64,000 bases of DNA from Lunularia cruciata (Eukaryota > Streptophyta > Marchantiopsida > Lunulariales > Lunulariaceae). Position 1 is the stretch's first letter. Every line of letters starts with the position of its first letter. The stretch lies in the NCBI GenBank assembly GCA_948567375.1, contig OX419760.1, positions 61,500,911 through 61,564,910 of the forward strand, given 5' to 3'. Made by a program: the position numbers and the translations under genes. Below the pieces are notes generated by a model. The model searched no databases, had not been told where the DNA came from, and was given only the letters and a program-made list of their open reading frames with translations. Shown here one piece after another: positions 54,660 to 64,000 of the stretch.

Positions 54660-57600
54660 ATGGCGGCAGCTGGGGCAGCACAGTGGGTCCAAGCTACTGT
54701 TGACAGCAATGGTCTCGCAACTATCACTTTGGATCGCCCCAAAGCTCTCAATGCTATGAATCTAGGTCAGTGTTCCTTAACTTAAAATGGAGCTGGTCTT
54801 GATATGCCATGAAAGAAGGCCGAAGAATCTAGCGCTGAGTGTGCATGGATGCTTAACCCTACCTGTTTTCAACGCCTGAAATGTCAAGTTCAATTCTGCA
54901 AGGTGGTGTATACCTTCAGCGATGTCCACTCATGTTATGGTTCAAGCCGTTGGTCAAAGTTCGGCTCCCCCATACGATGCACTCGGAGCTGGAACTTCTT
55001 TATGTGGCTACCATTGCCCTGCATGCTCTCCTTAGCAGTAATTTTCATTGTACGAAGAAGGGTCCATATTCGCCATTTAAGAAGATACTGAAAATGGGGC
55101 TTCAACTGGTCATCATCATGAAGCAAACGCATCATAGAATGAATTGCTAGTTCTTACAGCCTGTAAGATCTTGCTCTGGATTTTAATTTAAGTAATTACC
55201 GTGAACCTACCATGTTAGAATTGAGTGGATCATCAAAGTTAGCAGGCCCTTGCTGTTCAATCTACAACAAGCAATCTAAGAATTTCTGCTCGGCTTATTA
55301 AAGCCACTAGGATTATCAACGAGCAACCTGAAGTTATTTGGTATGACTCTAATTTGGCCATTTAGCTGTATTCAATCAGAAGGACAGCTTCACATTTAAG
55401 ATCAGTCACTGTGACGTTGTCATACGCAACGATCTATATCCTTAAAGTCTTGTACCTGCCCGCACACATAAGCATTGTAGCTTATTATCCTGTATCAGCC
55501 TTTAATTTCCAATCACTTTGTATCGACAATCCCATTCAAGCTGAGAATTCCATGGTCTGTGACAAATTTAACTTTCTGTGTAAAGAAAGCTTCCTTTACA
55601 TTCATATTGTTCGGGAATTTATTTTGTAGCAGTAAGAGCCACACAATTCCACGAGGTTATGCCTTAATGTTGGTTGGGATGTTGCATGCAGAGATGGACA
55701 TTATCTATAAAAGGCATCTGAACGAGTGGGCCACCCAACATGCAGTGAGAGCCGTGCTGATACAAAGCAGCACTCCTCGTGCCTTCTGCGCAGGTGAAGT
55801 TCGTTCGTTCATCCACATGAGTTTGGTCATGCAGCTAATCTCCTGGCTACCATCATGATTGACAAAGTGGAGGAGAACCCTGATTTCTTATTCAGTGTAC
55901 TTTGCAAGGTTGAAGCCTGGCTAGGTACCTGTACTTCTGATGTGTCAATGTACACGCGAGTGGGTGACCTGATCACGTCGTTTGTCATATGCTAGCCAAG
56001 ACGTTTAAGTATCCTGCTTCAAATCTGTCATTTGTTAAGTAGGAAGTTGTGCTGCTTTATTGCAGGGATGGATATAAAGGGTGTAGCTGCAGCTGTTCAA
56101 GAAGACAAAGCCTCTACATTACCACATCAGGTCGTTAACAGCTGTTACCAAAGAGCGCTCAGTAGGCCGTTAGAAAGTAGTGGGGAAGGAGGGAAACGTG
56201 AGATGTCATGGCCATCTGCTGGAAGTGCAACGAGCATAAAGTGGGAGTGAAGCATAGTGGTGTGAATGTGTTAAATGCTTGACCGTAGTCCCGAGTTAAA
56301 AGAAGAGCCCAGGAAGGTAAGCCTGGGTGGAGAAAGCGAGGAAATCGTGTATCTTAGCGTTGCGAGAGGTCCTTGAGGACAGCTGTTGGAGTCTAGATTT
56401 GAAAGCAGCTCTCCACTGGGTTGCAGGTGGGGATATTAAGCAGATGCACAACCTTGAAAATGGAATGGGAATGTTCGAAACTTCTTTGAAGGTGGTTTCC
56501 TTGGTCCTCGCAAAAGTTTCCGAATTTAACTGTCTTAGATGTCTTAATTTTTTCTTCTGTGTATTTCACTCGAGTTTTTCTTCACTATTCAGAACTGACG
56601 TCATACTACGTACTGATAAGTATGCTGTACCCGAACTGGTTTCCATATACCGGAGTCACGTTTCTCTTTTGTTGGTACTTGTCCGCGGTTTCTGGTTTTT
56701 TGCTTTCCCACTAATTTTGTCGAATATCTATCTTATTCAGGTTTTTGAGGCAGAGTACAGCTTAATATGTGACATCTCCACCTATACGAAGCCCTACATT
56801 TCTTTGATGGATGGTATTACAATGGGATTCGGAATCGGCCTCTCAGGCCATGGTCGCTACCGCGTAGTTACTGAGGTGCCGAATATGTATACCTATTTCC
56901 CTGCTCAAGAGCTCGTGGTTTCTGCGCTCTGTAAACTGGCTGTGCTACCAATTTCGGATTGAGCTGCTTTGAGTAGCACTGACCATTAAGAACACCTCTC
57001 TGTACCTGTTTCAGAGGACAGTGCTGGCAATGCCCGAAAACGGGATTGGTTTGTTTCCTGACGTTGGCTTCGCTTACATAGCTGGACGAAGTCCTGGAGG
57101 AGGTGCTGTCGGTAAGCTACTGTCGACCAACATTGCTGGGTGATGTAAAGGATGGGTTGCAGTCTGTCAAATAATCTTTATCATTCTCTCTGTTCGACTT
57201 ACAATAACTAAAGGAGATTTAATCTGCAGGTTGTTTCTTCTTCGCTCCTTCAGCTCTTTTCTAGAGCTCAATATCTCACGGAAACGGTTTTTTCACTGGC
57301 CGCTGATCCTTCTGCGCTGCTCTCTCTATATATGGACTATCAGCTTGTTGATATGGATGTTTGATGCTTTGCAGGGCTATATCTTGCTTTGACAGGTGCC
57401 AGAATCAGCACTCCAGCCGATGCTTTATATGTGGGCGTGGCTAGCCATTATGTTCCGTCGGATGCTTTGCCTTCTCTGAAGGAATCTCTTCAGGAGCTAG
57501 ATCTGTAAGATTCTCTTTTCCAAGATCAAATGAAGACTAGTTAATCGTTCAAAGTAGATGATCTAATTACTTCTAAAGCTGTCATTACTTGATGCCGTGA

Positions 57601-58766
57601 TGATCAGACACACTGGGTACTGTCTGTCAATAAGCAAGGCTATCAGGTACAAAACTAAAGTTTGTCTTTGGTTCCGTTGGCTGTTTCTTATCTTGTCAGA
57701 TCAGGGGATGCACATCAGAAGGTGGAAGAGTTGCTTGCAAAGTACGGCAAGAATCCGGATACGGAACCCAAGCTCAAAGGCCTCCTACCATCGATCACTG
57801 CCTGCTTTGGAGCGAATAAGTCAATCACAGATACTATCGATGCTCTGAAGGCAGAGCAGGATTCAGGAGACTCTACAGGTGTATATTTTCTGCTGCCCTC
57901 CCTTTTATCTTGCCATTTTAACCGACTGATTTTTCGAATTATATTGAACTTGTGATTAAGCAACTAGAGCCTTCAGCTGCTGATATCTAGCTTCTCCTCT
58001 TATTAAGATGTTGTATTGGCGTGATGACAGTTGCTGAATGGGCAAAGGGAGCACTAGAGGGGCTTAAGAAGGGCGCTCCTTTGAGTCTGTATGTGACCCA
58101 AAGACACTATGCAGCTGTAGCAGCAGCTGCTTCGAAGAACGATGATTCTCTTGCTCAGGTAGGAAGTTAAAGGCACTTCTCCTTTTTGTTAATCTCTTGA
58201 TGTAATACAGATGCCAGCTAAAGGGGTGGTTCATTACATGAGTGGAAGTTTCGGATGCTCACACCAATGCGAAAGACATTGCCTAACTTTTTGATATTGT
58301 TCGTGTATCTGGACTTCAGATTGAGGGAGTTATGAGGACGGAGTATTCTCTCGGCACCAAGACCGCCTTGCGAAATGACTTCCTTGAAGGTGTCCGAGCG
58401 GTTCTCATCGACAAGGATCAGGTACTTCTCACAGAAGTTTTTGTCAGAGGATGTTGGGCCAGAATATTGTATGTCTAGTCATCTGAACCAGGTGTCCAAT
58501 CATCTTGAGTCACAATTATTTTGGGACTTATGATCACAAACTTTAGAACTTCCAGAGATGAAAATCTCAACGGGCGGCCCCTTTTCAAATACAAGCTGTA
58601 GCGCTTAGAGCAGGAAGTAGGATTTAGGATTATAAAAGGTCTTGGGTTGATAAAGTGACTCTCCTTGCAGAAACCACGGTGGCAACCTGCAACTGTTGAA
58701 GAGGTAGACCAGAAGGAGTTGGAGGAGGTCCTTACTCCTCTTGTTGGCCACTCACCTCCTTTCTGA
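54660..58766 (+). CDS. 3-hydroxyisobutyryl-CoA hydrolase-like protein (10 exons, 379 aa)
   Basis: Exons: 54660-54765, 55692-55793, 56066-56130, 56741-56875, 57015-57111, 57375-57504, 57700-57878, 58031-58158, 58320-58421, 58671-58766. All introns are GT-AG, phases match, and the total is 1140 nt. The product belongs to the crotonase (enoyl-CoA hydratase/isomerase) fold, subgroup of 3-hydroxyisobutyryl-CoA hydrolases, which cleave the thioester in valine breakdown. Visible motifs are [12 protein letters not shown] (about 24-35), CAGG (about 67-70, oxyanion hole), [20 protein letters not shown] (110-129) and [14 protein letters not shown] (141-154), with the catalytic pair Glu144 and Asp152. 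Length is usual for the family. There is no C-terminal peroxisomal signal (ends HSPPF) and no obvious presequence after Met1, so location is open. GGMDIKG replaces the more common GGDVK form. Whether it is the valine enzyme or one of the plant paralogues of unknown substrate cannot be told. Confidence 0.9.
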
Positions 58767-59990
58767 AGTGGGTGTTTCAGTGACGTTATTGCAGTGAAAA
58801 CACTTGTGTATCGCAAGCACTCTAGTTATGAGATGTGAGCGTGCTTGATGGACGGTAAACCTTTACCGGTTCGTTGACCATGGCATGTGTTGACAGAGGT
58901 GAATAATCATATATCTTAGCTATCTTCCAGCTCTGGTCTGCAGGTTACAACTGCGATAGAGATGATCAAGTCTTTGCTGTACAGAGGACTAGGGTGTAAA
59001 TAAGACTAATTGCCCCCTACGGGCCTCAATTCCTCCTTTATGAGATTTCTTAATCTGGTCAGAAGATGTTATCTGCATTAGAGGGACTGCGTTTCTCTGA
59101 TTGGAGTGGACGAACTTTAGAAATGGTCCTATTGTGGATAATCGTCCTTTAGCGTGAGAGTATAACTTCTAGGATTCTCCTGTGAATTGCTTCTCACTTC
59201 CCAGATGGCAGTTTGCTAGTAGAACAAGTCCTGAACTTGGCACACATTGTACCCGGACTTGTACGAAGGTCATAGTCTTCTCTTGTACAAATATAGCCAA
59301 CTTTTAGGTGTTCCGTTTTACCCCTCTTGGCTCAAAGTTGTCAAATCCGAGTACTGGATGTTCAGCCAATCCTCAATATGGTTACCATAGATTCGCGTTT
59401 GATCTGGACGACAGTCATCTCCTGGGTGCGGTCTGTGTCACACAGCCCATCGTCCAGTTGAGTGATCGATTATTTTGTTTCTAGATCTTCGTCGGTGACA
59501 CTACAGCCAATGTGTTTGATAAAGTCACGAGGTTGTTCCTGTTCAAGATTCCATCTATCTTTCCCCATATTATGTCCCTCGTACGCAGTTCACTGTTCTT
59601 CATTGTATCTAGCGACCGATTAATCGGAAGGTGAAAAAATATGTTGTCAACACCAACACCAACACCAACACCAGCATCGCACGTACTGGACCCTGATTCA
59701 TTCAATGGCTGAGGAGCCGAACATTTAAGCTTTTCTAAAGTGACTGGTGTTATTCCTATCTTCTTTGATTTCGTCAGCTCTGCCCAACAAGATCAATGTG
59801 TCTATCCAGGCTCGGTAGGGTACCGATCGAGCTTCAGGTAGGTCACTTCCACCTCGGTCAGACTGCGTAGAAATTAGGTTCTTCTTTTTCTTCTTTGCCC
59901 CAAGATTCTGGTGTCTTCGTACAAGTTCCAGCGGCAGCAGTGAATACTCATCTTGTTTCCATTCACGCCTGATGCTTTCCTGGAACAGGG
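58767..59990. other. 3' flank of the hydrolase gene and intergenic region
   Basis: No open frame of note. The first few hundred bases are probably the 3' untranslated region. A short (CAACAC)n microsatellite occupies about 59648-59672. The minus-strand frame 59481-59705 is read through it and is not supported as a gene. Confidence 0.45.
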
Positions 59991-61553
59991 CTATGTACTT
60001 TTTCTTAAAAGCATCAAAAAGCTTCTGCGGAAAGCCACCGAAAGTCCTGGTGAACGGGGTTTACATAAATTTCTTCTCGCCATGCGTATAGCGAAAGTCG
60101 TTTTCTCGCATGATAAGTTTTGCAGAAACGCTAGCTTTTTTGGTGTAGGTTTGCTCATCTCACTTTTGTGTGGATGCAATTCCGTTATTATGGCCTTTAA
60201 GTCGTCCACTCTCGAGTGTATCTCCTCTAGCTTTGAGGTCAAGTTGAAAGTCACGAGTGCCGATCTGAGCTCATCTGCGGTGGCCACTAAGCTTGCCACC
60301 AAGACAATCTTCTCGAGGACCCGGAACCTTACCCAATTCTGAGACGAGGAGGGAAAACCTTGGGAAGTCATAAACAGGAGTTTTACTGAGGTTGATAATA
60401 AGTAGGTGTATGTCTTTGTTGTTTTCAAGTGCCTTCAGCCCAAATGGGTAGAAAGGGAACTCATTGCGTTGAAAGGATTTATGCTGAACTGCCCGCAGGC
60501 AATTGAGTCTGAATTGAGCATGCCGCACAGCCCACGAGACATGTGCCAACCACTGGAGAAGGAATATCCCTGCCTGTTGAGTCAGAACCTCTTGACTATC
60601 TCTCTCCTTCTTATGCTGCTCAATGTGCAGAATAAATGCATCTGCCGTCAGCTTCATTGTTCGCCTGAATGTGCGTTGCGTGTTCAACTCCAAGAGGTAC
60701 CCAAAACCGTTTAGAATTCTAGACTTGGCTTTCTGCAAGTTCGGTTCTTTCACCTGAGCTGGTGTCCGATTAGTATAGCCCCCAATTTCCCAGTAGTGAA
60801 CACATACCTGCCTGCAGGTCCGAGAGTTCTTCCTCGCAAAGCACTAGGGCTTGGACGAAGGTGTTATGATCCTCCATCATGACCGTTGATTGATTAGCAA
60901 AATCATAGCGCCTACTTGAGGCCATCTTCAGGATTTCTCGAAAATAAGTGAGGAGTTTCTTTCGCAGATCTCTACAGAGGTCTCGTCTTTACCATCACCA
61001 AAGGATTTTTGAATCTCTGGTAGTTTGATAAGGGCTGGTGTCATTTGCTCAGGTTCAGCATGGAGAATCTTCTGCATTTCAATCCACCGCCGGCCAAGGA
61101 GGAGCCTAGTTTTGCTATCTTTGATGAGTTGAAGCTGTGAGGGATACTTCGGGTCGCCATCGAAAGGAAGCACGATGAAGCTTACAGGATCGTCATCCTC
61201 CTCACAGCTGCACTCATCGCATATATCCCTTGCATGCTGCTGGCAGTAAGAAATATTGTTTAGCCTGATGAAGCACATTGTTCTGTCCTCAGCTTTGACC
61301 GCTTACCTCCATTGTTCTCAAACGGTTCATGGCAGATTGATAGATCTCCTCCATTATATTCCAACACTGCACGGTAGGAGGATCAAATTCTCGTCTCTGA
61401 GAGAAGTAGAGGTGATTGATGTTCCCCACAAACCCTCGTTTCAGTCTTGTCGAAGGATGTAAAACCCACTACGCCAAACTAAGTTTATCGTAACTGACTT
61501 TCAGAATGCCTTTGTACCTTTTCTGAACATCGGAAGTAGATAAGTTCTGTCCG
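59991..61553 (-). pseudogene. Unrecognised multi-exon gene, minus strand, with one apparent frameshift
   Basis: Supported exons on the minus strand: 61553-61518 (RTELIYFRCSEK), 61468-61307 (GFVGNINHLYFSQRREFDPP, ending RLRTME), 61239-60808 (QHARDICDECSCEEDDDP to CEEELSDLQA) and from 60758 (VKEPNLQKAKSRILNGFGYL, WLAHVSWAVRHAQFRLNCLR) to about 60430. A terminal part, open to the stop at 59991, carries LEEIHSRVDDLKAIITEL, a probable coiled coil. Boundaries are GT-AG and phases agree if one base is missing near 60970, where the frame shifts between TSVE and DLRKKLLTYFREIL. The intron 60807-60759 is only 49 nt. The junction near 60400 is unresolved and the N-terminal exons upstream of 61553 are not found. 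I do not recognise the family. It may be a real gene with a sequencing error or a recent pseudogene. Confidence 0.5.
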
Positions 61554-62169
61554 CTAAGGGTCCATTCTCGCTTCTATTGCCTCCACATTAGGAACCAGCT
61601 ATTCAGACCGGGGCGCCTGCCTTAGTGCTACGTAGATGGTGCTAGTGATACACAAGAGTGTGGATTCTACCACATGATCGGATCATTCTGAAAGCAGTGC
61701 GAGAATTAGCACTCCACAGGGGTACCAACAGTCGAGTTACATTTAGAATGACACGAGAAATATCCACGAAAATTATTAGAGCAATTTCACAATATGACCG
61801 GTTTCGGGCGGAATTTCATTATATAACCCTGTTTGCGGGTATTTCACCATATAACCCTGTTTCAACAAATTCGCTGTAGTATGACTGCCCACAAGAGTCT
61901 GCGGGTGAGAGTACCCCGTGAAATTGACCGTGAGAGTCTGCCCGTGAAATTAATTCTGAGGTACCTTCGGGTAAAGATCTCTGCACCTAAAGTGGTGTGG
62001 TGATTCCCATTTCGACATAATTCTCTTTTTCTTTTAGATGCGGAACTCTACAACACCGGACCTTAGAGATCAGCTGTAATAAAACCAAAATTTGGAATCG
62101 ATGTTCATTTCAGTTTTGATATTTAAAACAGATGCTATAATGGGTTTGAAAACTCAAGACAGTGCGCTA
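61554..62169. repeat. Intergenic region with a 29-bp tandem repeat
   Basis: Three imperfect tandem units of about 29 bp begin at about 61783, 61812 and 61841 (ATTTCA..ATATAACCCTGTTT). They are followed by phrases with GAGAGTCTGCCCGTGAAATT at 61890-61950 that also recur. No gene seen; the open frame 61658-61879 is not supported. Confidence 0.5.
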
Positions 62170-62692
62170 AAGTCAAAAAGAGATTCCGTGAATTCCACTG
62201 GCGGAGAGGCAGCGGGAGAGTGTGGAGACGGGAGAAGAGAGGGAGAGGAGAAGTGAGAAGACATATCTATAATATAATATCGTAGGGCTCTTTAGCATAT
62301 AACACTCGAGTAAAGATTTTTTAGTTTCTCAATCTCTATTCTATTCTATTGGTACCTAGATTGAAAACTATGGAGTTATTGAGTAAAAATTTATGAGAAT
62401 TTTACATTTTTTTTTAGGGTTTAGAGTGATCATCGTACATTGATATGGGTTGAGAATTTTTATTTTTAATTATTTGATTTTCATAATTAAATTCCATGAA
62501 AATTTAATTTGAAAATTATAGAGATAGAAATAGAAAGTGATGAAAGTTATAATTTTTAGGGCTTTTAGGGTAGTTTATAATTTGAAAGATTATTTTCTTA
62601 TGTGAGCTGGATGTGAAAGGTTGTGGTTTTGTAGATATAGGGAGATATAGAAAAGAACATCATGTGTTATTATTATTATTTTTGTGCTAACT
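62170..62692 (+). other. 5' untranslated region of the second LINE copy
   Basis: Homologous to the reverse complement of 53807-54276. GTGGAGACGGGAGA marks the 5' part, and GGTTGTGGTTTTGTAGATATAGGG precedes the start codon. The exact 5' end is set only approximately. Confidence 0.6.
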
Positions 62693-64000
62693 ATGGTTAC
62701 ACCTTCCCATGTGGGGTTGTCTAGAGTGGCTCAATATACACCACGTCCGGTGTGTCACCAACGTTTTACTTTGCAAAGGGTAAAGACCCATGTGGGAAGG
62801 ATGCACAAGACATATGATTGGACCACTAGGGATGCTCGAGTGCGATGAGCATCCATATCGACAATAGTGACACTCGAGATTGTGCATGCTTCTTTTATCC
62901 CTTTGTTGATCGATCCAAGGATACCGATCGAGTCGTGGGAGTGGTTAGCTTCTCAAGCAGGTTGCATTTTAGGGTTATTTGAGATTAGTTTTCCATGTCC
63001 ACGTCTATTCATAGGCCCCGCACACTCCATGATGAGGCTAGGCAGACTTTTCAGCTACCACTTGATCGTTTGGCACATGATCCCTTGGACGAGTTAGCAT
63101 GGTTCCTATTCCTCTTACTCCCTTGATGGTGTCTTCATTATGCTAGAAGGGGACGTGCGGTGCATAGAGAAGTGGTTGTTAGATTTTGTCAATTTCAAGT
63201 GGAGGATTGGGCAGCCTTTCAGGAGGAGTCTGTTAGGGCTACAAGATTTAAGAGACAAGCATCGCCACATGATACCACAGAGTCCACTCAATTACGACGG
63301 TGTAGGACATTGGGTCGAGCAAGAGAGTTTAGTAGAGTAGCACAAGCACTACACCCTTTGTCTATGGCGAGTCTTATTGATGAGACTATCTCTTCCCTAC
63401 GCTCACTACATCCTGTAGTAGTAGAGGGACTACCACTAGAGGTCTTAGATTATCAGCCTGAGCAGCCTTATGTCTTGATAGGTTGTTATTTGCACAAGCA
63501 TTGTGCACTACCCTCGCCTTTCCTCAAGAGGCTTGTCGAGGATGGTTTATGAGCACCTTAGAGATTACTTCCAAGCAGATGAACCTTCTAGTGGTTTTAT
63601 CGAGTTGTTTCAGGTGGCTACAACAGTCGCGAGAGGAGACATTCCTATGGCTATTAGTCGGGTGTTAGGTGCTAGTCAACTTCTTGCAATGGAGAAGGAC
63701 ACGAGGGACATTAGACCAATTGCTATTTGAGAGATCTTTTTGCTTTTGGTCAATCGTACCATTGTCCTTCAACATCGTTCTCACTTTTGACAGCACCTTA
63801 GTCCACATCAGTTTGGAGTAGCTACACTTGGAGGATGTGAGGCTATATCTCTAAGCATTAGGGCACTCCTAATTATCCATCCAGAGTGGATCGTCCTATA
63901 GGTGGATGTTGAGAATGCTTTTAATAGCGCCTTACAAGCATCCATCTTTAGAGAGCATAGGGAAGTTGGTGGATCCTTGGCAAGTCTCATACCTTTTGTG
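62693..64000 (+). pseudogene. Second LINE copy: N-terminal part and start of the reverse transcriptase
   Basis: The ATG at 62693 (MVTPSHVGLS) aligns with the ATG of the minus-strand copy. The first finger Cys has become Arg (RPVCHQRFTLQRVKTHVGRMH). A TGA at about 62846 replaces CGA, and frameshifts occur near 62990 and 63130. From about 63690 the reverse transcriptase begins: RDIRPIAI, then HLSPHQFGVATLGGCEA and DVENAFNSAL (63905-63934), whose first Asp is the motif A catalytic residue. The window ends before motif C. This copy shows what was deleted from the 51707-54276 copy. Confidence 0.8.

Noticed and set aside
54849-55858. Open frames within 54849-55858 as separate genes
   Set aside because: They lie in introns 1 and 2 of the hydrolase gene or overlap exon 2 in frame; no independent support.
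1-64000. tRNA, rRNA or other structured RNA genes
   Set aside because: None could be recognised by eye; the tRNA-like words found are retroelement primer-binding sites next to LTRs.

Overview
This is a gene-poor, repeat-dominated stretch of a plant nuclear genome. Plant-type features are Ty3/gypsy polyproteins (one a chromovirus), retroelement primer-binding sites for plant tRNAs, and one spliced ten-exon gene for a plant-like 3-hydroxyisobutyryl-CoA hydrolase-like protein. The large, old, nested repeat load, LINEs with a restriction-like endonuclease and a DNMT3-type methyltransferase inside a retroelement suggest a large-genome land plant outside the angiosperms (fern, lycophyte or similar). 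That taxonomic guess is inference.

Layout. (1) 1-8605, plus strand: a decayed Ty3/gypsy element with gag, protease, then a cytosine-5 DNA methyltransferase of DNMT3 motif order, then reverse transcriptase. The methyltransferase is split by a 3.1-kb insertion (3862-6982, 4-bp duplication CCGC). (2) 8793-44000: a nest built around a repeated family, here called CC, of about 3.77 kb with TGTG...CACA ends and 5-bp target duplications. It has no terminal direct repeats and no reverse transcriptase, and it encodes a protein of about 850 residues with a globular N-terminus, an acidic middle and a long coiled coil. Six copies (A, B, C, D, F/E and their parts) are visible. They are interleaved with a second coding-poor TG...CA family, here called H, whose 4-bp duplications all read NCGG on the element strand. 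Also nested here are a chromovirus with heat-shock-element-rich LTRs (10376-19762) and a very young Ty3/gypsy element (21725-29525; I saw only two differences between its 679-bp LTRs). (3) 44432-47400: a truncated LTR of the young type and a rotten minus-strand chromovirus copy. (4) 48600-54276: fragments and one 2.57-kb copy of a LINE with an N-terminal C2H2 finger and a C-terminal restriction-like endonuclease. (5) 54277-62170: a small genic island holding the hydrolase-like gene (plus) and an unrecognised multi-exon gene (minus). (6) 62170-64000: a second copy of the LINE, facing away from the island and running off the window.

How it fits together. Insertions can be ordered by nesting: CC copy F/E, then H, then the chromovirus inside H, then CC copy A inside the chromovirus reverse transcriptase; the young element also sits in H. 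Nearly all internal stops in the old elements can be read as C-to-T changes at CGA or CAG codons, the pattern expected from deamination of methylated CG and CHG sites. Only the hydrolase gene and the young element look intact or almost intact. Coordinates of spliced and nested features were counted by hand; no alignment or database search was run.
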